This document shows, piece after piece, positions 51,867 to 58,488 of a DNA stretch of 64,000 nt. The notes beneath the pieces are model-generated. The model was given only the letters and a program-made list of their open reading frames with translations. It did no database searches and had not been told where the DNA came from. Numbering within the stretch: the first letter of the stretch is position 1; the number at the start of each line of letters is the position of its first letter. The translations under genes and the position numbers were made by a program. Source of the stretch: Cohnella thailandensis (lineage in GTDB: Bacteria > Bacillota > Bacilli > Paenibacillales > Paenibacillaceae); the NCBI RefSeq assembly GCF_014212135.1, contig NZ_JACJVQ010000023.1, forward strand, positions 30,478-94,477, in the 5' to 3' direction.

Positions 51867-52376
51867 TTGATTCGGTTAGAAACGAACAGGCTGCGAATCA
51901 GGGAGTATCAGAAGGAAGACCTTCCCCAATTGCATCGAATATTGTCCGACCGAGAAACGATGAGCTTCTGGCCGTCGCCTTTCGATTTCGGTCAAAGCAA
52001 GCAATGGCTTGCCAATCGAGGCTTGGAGCTTTACCCAAGCGGCTTTGGCCGGTTTGCGGTCGAGCTTAAGGATTCCGGAGAGCTGATCGGAGATGCGGGA
52101 TTGCTGCGTATTGAAATGAATGGGGATCTCGAGAATGACTTAGGCTATATCGTCCATTCCAATTACTGGGGTCACGGTTTTGGATATGAGGCGGCATATG
52201 CTTTGATGAGGTATGGCTTCGAAACCTTGCAGTTGACACGAATCTGCGCCAATATGCCCGCTAATCACGTAGCGTCAAGAAACGTTGCGCTGAAGCTGGG
52301 AATGGTTCTTGAGAAACAGTTTTTGAATCCAAAGAATCGCGATATTTTGACGTATTTATATGCCAAAGAAAATTAA
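51867..52376 (+). CDS. GNAT acetyltransferase, RimJ/RimL-like
   Basis: 169 residues. It starts with IRLETNRLRIREYQKEDLPQ, the usual opening of RimJ/RimL-type N-acetyltransferases. The acetyl-CoA binding region is YIVHSNYWGHGFGYEAAYAL near residue 92, and ASRNVALKLGMVLEKQF near 137 is the conserved C-terminal motif. TTG start at 51867, seven bases after nagA and close behind AAGAGGAG, so it is probably cotranscribed with nagA. Substrate unknown. Confidence 0.9.
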   Translation: MIRLETNRLRIREYQKEDLPQLHRILSDRETMSFWPSPFDFGQSKQWLANRGLELYPSGFGRFAVELKDSGELIGDAGLLRIEMNGDLENDLGYIVHSNYWGHGFGYEAAYALMRYGFETLQLTRICANMPANHVASRNVALKLGMVLEKQFLNPKNRDILTYLYAKEN

Positions 52377-52453
52377 CGATTCCATGAGGGAGCAAGTCGA
52401 TTATAATGGGAGACGAGCAGTGGTTTGTCCATTAGCGGAGGAGCGTGCTTTGC

Positions 52454-53047
52454 ATGGCAAAAGGCGAAAGAAACCCTAAGATCGATCCCTATTTCAACAA
52501 ACTCAAGCAGTGGAAGGCAGAATTCGAGCTGCTAAGAGAAATCGTTCTTGACTGCGGGCTGACCGAAGATTTTAAGTGGATGCATCCTTGTTATACGTTT
52601 GATGACAAAAACATCGTTCTGATTCACGGCTTCAAAGAGTATTGCGCGCTTCTGTTCCATAAAGGCGCGTTGTTAAAGGATCCCCATGGGATCCTCATCC
52701 AACAAACGGAGAACGTACAGGCTGCGCGCCAGATTCGGTTCACCAGCGTTCAAGAAATCGACGAGATGCAGCTAATCTTAAAAACCTATATCGATGAAGC
52801 CATCGCAGCAGAGAAAGCCGGTCTGCAAATCGAGTTTAAAAAGAATACGGAATACGCCATACCGGAAGAGCTGCAAAACAAGTTCGATGAGATCCCGGAA
52901 TTAAAGTCGTCTTTCGAAGCTTTGACTCCCGGGCGGCAAAGAGCGTACCTCTTGCATTTTTCCGGGGCCAAGCAGGCCAAAACGAGAGAGTCGCGAATCG
53001 AAAAATATATCCCGCATATCCTTAACGGCAAGGGATTGGACGACTAG
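52454..53047 (+). CDS. YdeI/OmpD-associated family protein
   Basis: 197 residues. The first part is a DUF1801-like domain (DPYFNKLKQWKAEFELLREI, EDFKWMHPCYTFDDKNIVLI, YCALLFHKGALLKDPHG). The C-terminal part has the YdeI/OmdA signature: IPEELQNKFDEIP, FEALTPGRQRAYLLHFSGAK, then RESRIEKYIPHILNGKGLDD. The role is unknown in bacteria. ATG 52454 is chosen, with GGAGGAG about 11 bases upstream; a GTG at 52445 is too close to that site. Confidence 0.88.
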   Translation: MAKGERNPKIDPYFNKLKQWKAEFELLREIVLDCGLTEDFKWMHPCYTFDDKNIVLIHGFKEYCALLFHKGALLKDPHGILIQQTENVQAARQIRFTSVQEIDEMQLILKTYIDEAIAAEKAGLQIEFKKNTEYAIPEELQNKFDEIPELKSSFEALTPGRQRAYLLHFSGAKQAKTRESRIEKYIPHILNGKGLDD

Positions 53048-53050
53048 CCT

Positions 53051-53079
53051 AAAACTCTGCGCTCGGCGCGGAGTTTTTG
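53051..53079 (+). terminator. Terminator after the YdeI-like gene
   Basis: Stem AAAACTC-T-GCGC with GCGC-G-GAGTTTT, loop TCG, with the T-run formed by the end of the stem and one more T. Confidence 0.85.
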
Positions 53080-53107
53080 TTTAAAGAACCGGGAGGGAGC
53101 GGAACCG

Positions 53108-54049
53108 ATGACGATGGAGAGCAATCATTCGCCTATCAACCGCATTCTGCGCGAATTGGAGAAGGAAGACACCGTAAACCGGCTAGCCGAACGTTTATCG
53201 GGAGCCGATTTCAATTCATTGATGCTTGAGATCTTTAAAGCGAGAACGCGATTGTCCACCCCGAGCGAGCTGCTTAAGAAGTATGAAAGCAATCGGTTCG
53301 TTCATCCCGCCGATATCGACCCTTTGCAACTAAAGAAGCTAGAGTTGGACCTATTGACGATAGCAAAAAAACATCTTGTTACGCCCTTACAGCTTTCGCC
53401 CGTAGCGCCGCTCGGATCCTGTTCCGTTGTCGGTCCCGTCGATCAGAACAAAGTCATCTCCGCTTCAAGGGGCACAGAGGTCGTAGCGGATGCGACTAAC
53501 TTGCTGGCGTTGCATATTTGCCGTTTGCTAAAATCGCGGGAGCAAAGCGATAGAGAAGAGTTCATCCGGTTCTCAACGACGCATCGGCACGTCAGGGCTC
53601 AATACTTCGGAGATAGTCCAGGGATGCTATCCCATTTTCATATCTTCTGCATGGCGACCGCCGGAGCGGATAACGGATCTTATTCTTTCGAAATCCCCTC
53701 CTTCTGGGAACACATCCTCGTGTACCAAGACATTTTTGAGACCTTGTTCGGATCCGGAATCGAAGTGAGGCTTAGCGGACGGGGAGGATACAAAGATCAC
53801 GAGGGGCTGCTGAAGAGAATCGTTGAAGAGGGCGAACGACGGTCGATTAAGGTCGCAACGACAAGGATAGAGCCTAATTTCGAGAACGAATATTACCAAG
53901 GGTTACAATTCACTATCGCCACGAATATCCGCGGCCGTGTATACGACATTGGTGACGGCGGTTATGTCGATTGGTCGCAACGATTGTTAGGAAACAAAAA
54001 GCAAAGAATGCTCATAAGCGCAATCGGCCTGGATCGGTTGTTATTGTGA
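53108..54049 (+). CDS. Protein resembling a class II aminoacyl-tRNA synthetase core
   Basis: 313 residues, not assigned to a named family. Three stretches recall the class II synthetase motifs: ISASRGTEVVADATNLLALH near residue 117 (motif 1-like), HVRAQYFGDSPGMLSHFHIF near 163 (an R-x-Q/E loop followed by H-x-x-F, motif 2-like) and RMLISAIGLDRLLL at the C-terminus (motif 3-like, G-x-D/E-R). No tRNA-binding domain is evident in the 80-residue helical N-terminus. Paralogues of this fold (HisZ, AsnA, PoxA) do jobs other than tRNA charging. ATG at 53108 after GGGAGGG; the next ATG at 53114 is possible. The gene stands alone after a terminator. Confidence 0.5.
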   Translation: MTMESNHSPINRILRELEKEDTVNRLAERLSGADFNSLMLEIFKARTRLSTPSELLKKYESNRFVHPADIDPLQLKKLELDLLTIAKKHLVTPLQLSPVAPLGSCSVVGPVDQNKVISASRGTEVVADATNLLALHICRLLKSREQSDREEFIRFSTTHRHVRAQYFGDSPGMLSHFHIFCMATAGADNGSYSFEIPSFWEHILVYQDIFETLFGSGIEVRLSGRGGYKDHEGLLKRIVEEGERRSIKVATTRIEPNFENEYYQGLQFTIATNIRGRVYDIGDGGYVDWSQRLLGNKKQRMLISAIGLDRLLL

Positions 54050-54097
54050 CATTTCGAATTAGCCGGGTTTACGATTAATGGAAAAGGGGAGATCAAG

Positions 54098-54916
54098 ATG
54101 ACTCATCCCTATCGCCCTGTTCATTCTCCCGCATTGGAGCCGGGATTGACTAGCCCTTGGTACGATTGCCGCGAATATACGCCGAGTCGAGGTTTGGAAT
54201 CGCATATTGCCGCCTTCTGGACGATGGATTATCGGCCGGTTCCGGAGAATCAATTGCACCGGATCATACCGGATGGCTGCGTCGATATCGTTGTGGATCT
54301 TCTTTCTCCTTCAAGCCGGAAGGCCGCCTATATCGTTGGACTGGCGACACGATCCGAAGTGTTGGAGTTCTCGCAAGCTCGTTCGTTATTCGGCATCCGG
54401 ATTTATTCGGAATCCGTCCGGGCTCTATTCCAATTCCCCCTCTCGGAGTTTAGGGAACATCGCGTCTATCTGGAAGAGATCTGGGGTCTCGAAGGGCAGT
54501 ATTGGATCGAAGAAATCCAGGCTGCTCAGACAAAATCGGATATCGTTAAGGTTGTCGAGCGTAAATTATCCCAAATGCTGACTCGCGGCGATGAATCTAC
54601 TCCGTCTCTGGTGTACGAAAGCTTGATGCATATTTATGACAGCAAAGGGAGCCTTTCCGTCGGGAGCTTGGCGGATAAGGTACATTTCAGCGAAAGGCAC
54701 CTGCGAAGAGCGTTTGACAAGGAGCTTGGCTTGAGCCCGAAGGAGATGCTGGGAATCGTCCGGTTTCAAAGCGTTCTGCAGGAATTAAGCAGGGGAGGCC
54801 ATTCCAGCCTGTCCGATCTTGCGCTGAAGTACGGTTACTACGATCAGTCGCATTTTGCCAATTCCTTTGCGCGTTACTACGGGGTACCTCTTAAACGCCT
54901 GACCGGAAGGGGATGA
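54098..54916 (+). CDS. AraC-family regulator with DUF6597-like N-terminal domain
   Basis: 272 residues. The N-terminal half has the pattern ESHIAAFWTMDYRPVPEN, HRIIPDGCVDIVVDL, FGIRIYSESVRALFQFPLSE seen in AraC proteins with a DUF6597-type sensor. The C-terminal 100 residues hold the helix-turn-helix pair: LSVGSLADKVHFSERHLRRA and LSDLALKYGYYDQSHFANSF, then ARYYGVPLKRL. ATG 54098 follows GGGGAG. The next gene, a glyoxalase-like protein 86 bases downstream, may be its target. Confidence 0.9.
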   Translation: MTHPYRPVHSPALEPGLTSPWYDCREYTPSRGLESHIAAFWTMDYRPVPENQLHRIIPDGCVDIVVDLLSPSSRKAAYIVGLATRSEVLEFSQARSLFGIRIYSESVRALFQFPLSEFREHRVYLEEIWGLEGQYWIEEIQAAQTKSDIVKVVERKLSQMLTRGDESTPSLVYESLMHIYDSKGSLSVGSLADKVHFSERHLRRAFDKELGLSPKEMLGIVRFQSVLQELSRGGHSSLSDLALKYGYYDQSHFANSFARYYGVPLKRLTGRG

Positions 54917-55002
54917 AGAAGTCCGTTTTTTCCTATAGGGCAGTCGGACCGATCGATACAATGGAGGTGTAAAATAAAACCTATCGATTGGAGTTGCCAA
55001 GC

Positions 55003-55380
55003 ATGACGGTTAAGTTGAAGAGAGTCTCGATATTCGTGGAACAGATGCAAAGGGCTTTGGATTTCTACCGAATGCTGGGATTGGAGATACCGGAAAGCGC
55101 CAACGAAAAACATCACGTGGACGTGGAACACAATGGACTTCGCTTGTCTTTCGGCACATGGGAATCGGCGCAAGTCATGTTCGACGGTCATGTTGAACCT
55201 GCCGGGTATCGGATGGAGATCGCTTTTCAATTCGACAGTCGCGATGCGCTGGACGATTTGTACCGTCAAATGACGGAGCACGGATATATCGGACATCGAG
55301 AGCCGAGGGATATGCCTTGGGGCGAACGCTTCGCGATCGTAAAAGACCCCGACGGCAATTTGATCAGCCTTGTCGCTTAA
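55003..55380 (+). CDS. Vicinal oxygen chelate (glyoxalase/bleomycin-resistance-like) protein
   Basis: 125 residues, a single VOC module pair. Typical motifs are RVSIFVEQMQRALDFYRMLG at residues 6-25, HVDVEHNGLRLSFG near 38 and GERFAIVKDPDGNLISLV at the end, where the metal-binding Glu is absent and Asn/Leu stand instead. It may be a ligand-binding protein rather than an enzyme. TTG at 54988 is in frame, but ATG 55003 has TTGGAG upstream and matches the family start. Confidence 0.87.
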   Translation: MTVKLKRVSIFVEQMQRALDFYRMLGLEIPESANEKHHVDVEHNGLRLSFGTWESAQVMFDGHVEPAGYRMEIAFQFDSRDALDDLYRQMTEHGYIGHREPRDMPWGERFAIVKDPDGNLISLVA

Positions 55381-55480
55381 AAAAGAGCGGAATTCGAGAA
55401 TCCTGCCGGCAGACCTTGCAACGCGATCTCTCCTTCGTCACAATAGAGGATGACACAGAATCGTTGTTGGAGGTATCGCC

Positions 55481-55789
55481 ATGAGTCAACGTTATCGAAT
55501 AACAAGATCCTTTCAAGAAAACAATCCGGAGCCCATTATCTCCCTAGAGGAGTGCAAGCGATACTTCGAAACCAAACCGGATTTCGCGTATTCGACCTCC
55601 TATACCGTAACCGGCAATTCAAGCACGATGACCATCGACGGGGATTTCTTCTTGTGGAGCCACGGAGATGCGGTCATTCCTTTCCGGCATTATGATGGGG
55701 ATCTATACGTCGCGGTTTCGAACGAAGCGGTCGTTCCCAAAATGATCGAAGTGGCGAGCGAACTGCAGGCCGATTTGTCGGAGGGGTAA
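55481..55789 (+). CDS. Small protein of unknown function, 102 residues
   Basis: Not recognised. The sequence is soluble, with a charged N-terminus (RYRITRSFQENN), a helix ISLEECKRYF, then strands with MTIDGDFFLWS and AVIPFRHYDGDLYVAVSNEA, and a C-terminal helix. GGAGG lies nine bases before the ATG at 55481 and a terminator follows, so it appears to be a real single gene. Base composition matches its neighbours. Confidence 0.75.
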   Translation: MSQRYRITRSFQENNPEPIISLEECKRYFETKPDFAYSTSYTVTGNSSTMTIDGDFFLWSHGDAVIPFRHYDGDLYVAVSNEAVVPKMIEVASELQADLSEG

Positions 55790-55814
55790 TATAACGTTAC
55801 AAGTACGGAATGAA

Positions 55815-55860
55815 GAACGCCTTTTCCGTGGCCGGAATAGCCATGAAGAGGGCGTTTTTC
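55815..55860 (+). terminator. Terminator after the 102-residue protein gene
   Basis: Outer stem AACGCC with GGCGTT and an inner stem TTCCG-TGG-CCGGAA, then TTTTTC. Confidence 0.75.
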
Positions 55861-55939
55861 ATTTGTTTATTTTCCGGTTGCGTACGTTCCGGAATAGCGG
55901 GTTAATGAATTAAATAACACTTATCAAGGGGGAATGTTT

Positions 55940-56617
55940 ATGATGCGTTCAAATACCGGCTCCAAAATCGTTCCGGTCCTGGCGTTTGCCTTAACGCTCG
56001 TTGCTTGTACCGACGGGAATAAGCCATCGGCTACGTCTGCGGTCCCCGTGCAATCGCCCGATACGTCATCCGCCGCTCCGTCTCCGGATGCCGGCAGCAC
56101 CTCGACCGCAGCGCCGAGCGCCGTGCCTTTTTCCTCTCCCGAGGAATCGCCCGCGCCCCAGCGTCCGCAAACGGAGAGCTTTGATCTCATGACGGAGGAG
56201 GGCTATAAACCCCGGACAGCCACTCTCCATCACGGCGAGGGATTCTCCTTTTATGTATTCGAGGGTTTTACCTTCGAGTCTTCCTCGGGCCGTTTAGAGC
56301 TGACTGAGAATCCCGAATACTTCGTGGATATGGAACAACTGCCGATGGACTACGATTTAACCGCGTTAAGCAAAGAGGGCGAGGAAAGCTTGAAGAAGTT
56401 CGGTGCCGTCTCCGATCATAGCGGCGAACTTGTCGAGCACCCGCTTGGCTATGCCGAGCTGTATCTTCAGGCCGTAAGCGGCGAAGGGATAAGCGACTAT
56501 ATCGTTTGGAAGTCGGAGACCGGCGACCCTTATCTTTTCCGCATTCGCAATCCGAAAGGAGAGCAAGCCTCGGCTTTCGCAAGTCCCGTCCTTGTTTCGT
56601 TGTCTACGGTCATGTAG
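55940..56617 (+). CDS. Lipoprotein with Ser/Pro/Ala-rich linker
   Basis: 225 residues. The signal peptide ends in lipobox LTLVACTDG (Cys near residue 23), so the protein should be anchored on the outer membrane leaflet. Residues 30-78 are a low-complexity Ser/Pro/Ala/Thr linker. The remaining 145 residues form a soluble domain with HGEGFSFYVFEGFTFE and DYIVWKSETGDPYLFRIRNP; I do not recognise it. ATG codons at 55934, 55940 and 55943 are in frame; 55940 has the best distance from AAGGGGG. Confidence 0.8.
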   Translation: MMRSNTGSKIVPVLAFALTLVACTDGNKPSATSAVPVQSPDTSSAAPSPDAGSTSTAAPSAVPFSSPEESPAPQRPQTESFDLMTEEGYKPRTATLHHGEGFSFYVFEGFTFESSSGRLELTENPEYFVDMEQLPMDYDLTALSKEGEESLKKFGAVSDHSGELVEHPLGYAELYLQAVSGEGISDYIVWKSETGDPYLFRIRNPKGEQASAFASPVLVSLSTVM

Positions 56618-56626
56618 AGATACCTC

Positions 56627-56654
56627 TTGTTGATTCCATAGCGAATGGTATAAT
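56627..56654 (+). promoter_or_regulatory. Promoter of the MFS exporter gene
   Basis: -35 TTGTTG (56627-56632), 16-base spacer, -10 TATAAT (56649-56654), 37 bases before the TTG start. Confidence 0.6.
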
Positions 56655-56691
56655 GATGTGAATAAAAATCCATCGGATATAGGGGAATCTC

Positions 56692-57933
56692 TTGAATACG
56701 ACTACTACGACTGCTAAGACCTCTGCCTCTGCTTCGCCCGCTAAGAAGAACCAGAAAGTGTTTGGGTTGGTTTTACTTCTCGGCTTATTTTCTACGCTAG
56801 GGCCCTTTACCATCGATATGTATTTGCCGGCCTTCCCGGAGATCGTGGAGAAATTCGGAACGACGGCATCTCTTGTCCAGCTTAGCCTGACCGCATGTTT
56901 GCTTGGACTCGGCATAGGCCAACTCGTTATGGGCTCGCTTAGCGACGTCCACGGAAGACGCAACCCGCTACTCATCTCCATGTCGGTCTACGCCATCGCC
57001 TCGTTGGCTTGCGCGTTCGCGCCCAATATCGGACTCTTGATCGCCTTCCGGTTCGTTCAAGGCTTTGCGGCCTCGGCGGGCATCGTCATCTCCCGCGCGG
57101 TCGCGCGCGATCTTTATAGCGGCCACGAACTCACGAAATTCTTCTCTTTGCTCTTGCTCGTCGGCAATTTGGGGCCGCTCGTTGCGCCTGTTGCCGGCAG
57201 CGGAATTCTGTCGTTCTCGAGTTGGCAAGGCGTATTCATCGCTCTGACGCTGCTCGGATTCTATCTGCTGGCGATGACCAAATGGCGGCTTCAGGAGACT
57301 CTGCCATCCGATCGCCGGATGCAGAGCAATTTTATTCAGCAGTTGAAAAACTACGGATCGCTCTTGAGAGATCGACAATTCGTCGGCTACATGCTGGCTC
57401 AGGGGATCATGATTGCCGGAGTCTTCGCTTATGTATCGGGTACGCCGTTTATTTATCAGAACATCTACGGGGCTTCGCCGACCTTATTCTCTATTTTATT
57501 CGCCTCGAACGGCATCAGCCTGATCATCGGATCCCAGCTGGTCGGTCGAATGTCGCATCGCATATCCGAACGAACCTTCCTATTGTTCGGCCTATGGCTT
57601 GCGCTAGCGGCTAGCGTCGCAGTTCTAGCAGTAGCCACCCTGGAGGGACCGTTATTCGCCTTGGTGATTCCGCTTTTTTGCTTCGTAGCGGCTATCGGCA
57701 TTACATCGACGGCGGCATTCCCTCTTGCCATGGAGAAACAAAGTCATATGGCGGGCAGCGCCGCGGCCTTGCTTGGCCTCATTCCGTTCTTGCTCGGAGC
57801 CGTCGTCTCTCCGCTTGTGGGAATAGCGGGGGAAGATACCGCCGTACCGCTTGGCGTCATTATCTTAATTACTAGCGTTATAGCCATGCTCGCTTATTTC
57901 TTGCTGGGGAAGGAAAAAGCCTCATCTAAATAA
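56692..57933 (+). CDS. Bcr/CflA-family drug resistance MFS exporter
   Basis: 413 residues with twelve predicted membrane segments. The N-terminus has LGPFTIDMYLPAFPEIVEKF near residue 36, the hallmark of the Bcr/CflA family. The MFS loop motif GSLSDVHGRRNPLL follows near 82, and QGFAASAGIVISRAVARDLY is near 123. Members export sulfonamides, bicyclomycin, chloramphenicol-like drugs or arabinose. TTG start at 56692 behind AGGGGAA. A 20-residue Thr/Ser/Ala-rich leader precedes the first segment. Confidence 0.92.
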   Translation: MNTTTTTAKTSASASPAKKNQKVFGLVLLLGLFSTLGPFTIDMYLPAFPEIVEKFGTTASLVQLSLTACLLGLGIGQLVMGSLSDVHGRRNPLLISMSVYAIASLACAFAPNIGLLIAFRFVQGFAASAGIVISRAVARDLYSGHELTKFFSLLLLVGNLGPLVAPVAGSGILSFSSWQGVFIALTLLGFYLLAMTKWRLQETLPSDRRMQSNFIQQLKNYGSLLRDRQFVGYMLAQGIMIAGVFAYVSGTPFIYQNIYGASPTLFSILFASNGISLIIGSQLVGRMSHRISERTFLLFGLWLALAASVAVLAVATLEGPLFALVIPLFCFVAAIGITSTAAFPLAMEKQSHMAGSAAALLGLIPFLLGAVVSPLVGIAGEDTAVPLGVIILITSVIAMLAYFLLGKEKASSK

Positions 57934-57969
57934 GGGTCCTGCCTAAGTCGAATTAAATATGCTTTAATC

Positions 57970-58006
57970 AACGAGCCTCTAGATTCGCTTCTAGGGCTCG
58001 TTTTTT
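57970..58006 (+). terminator. Terminator after the MFS exporter gene
   Basis: Stem AACGAGCC...TAG with CTA...GGCTCGTT, loop ATTCGCTT, and six T. Confidence 0.88.
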
Positions 58007-58078
58007 ATAAGGGGAAGTCTGATTCAATTCCGCCTATGTCGTCTAATAGAGGGTACAAGAGGAGAAGGAGGAATCGAC

Positions 58079-58273
58079 ATGCCCTGGGACAAAGACGACT
58101 ATCCGGATTCGCTCAAAAACTTCATGGCGCCGGTCCGCAACAAGGCGATCGACATTGCCAACGAGCTCCTGAAGGACGGCTATTCCGAAGGGCGCGCGAT
58201 CTCGATCGCGACCGCCAAGGCCAAAGAGTGGGGAGAGAACCACGACAAGCAGATCCGCAAAAAAGGCCACTGA
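58079..58273 (+). CDS. YdaT N-terminal-like small protein
   Basis: 64 residues. It begins MPWDKDDYPDSLKNFMAPVR and contains EGRAISIATAKAKEWGENHD, close to the first 60 residues of Bacillus YdaT. YdaT also has a C-terminal DUF2188 domain, which is absent here: the protein ends KQIRKKGH. YdaT is a general stress protein of unknown function. AAGGAGGA precedes the ATG. Both a short form and a truncated relative are possible, but the clean stop and terminator speak for an intact short gene. Confidence 0.85.
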   Translation: MPWDKDDYPDSLKNFMAPVRNKAIDIANELLKDGYSEGRAISIATAKAKEWGENHDKQIRKKGH

Positions 58274-58304
58274 CGCGTGGTGTCTAATAGCAGCGGAACA
58301 TCAA

Positions 58305-58336
58305 AAAAGAACCTGGAACTTGCTCCAGGTTCTTTT
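58305..58336 (+). terminator. Terminator after the YdaT-like gene
   Basis: A 13-bp stem AAAAGAACCTGGA with TCCAGGTTCTTTT, loop ACTTGC. Confidence 0.9.
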
Positions 58337-58338
58337 GC

Positions 58339-58368
58339 TTTACACGTAAATGAACATGATGATATAAT
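58339..58368 (+). promoter_or_regulatory. Promoter of the rifampicin phosphotransferase gene
   Basis: -35 TTTACA (58339-58344), 18-base spacer, -10 TATAAT (58363-58368). The leader to the start codon is then about 115 bases, long enough for attenuation, but I see no clear alternative hairpins. The rifamycin-associated element known from Actinobacteria is not present. Confidence 0.65.
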
Positions 58369-58488
58369 CGCTTTACGACTGTCGTTTATCTCGAAGACAC
58401 AGTTAGATCATCTTACATCTTCATCGTACCATGCCGGCAAGCTCTTGTCAATCGCTTTTCTCAAATTCTTGGTTAGGAGAGATGTCGA

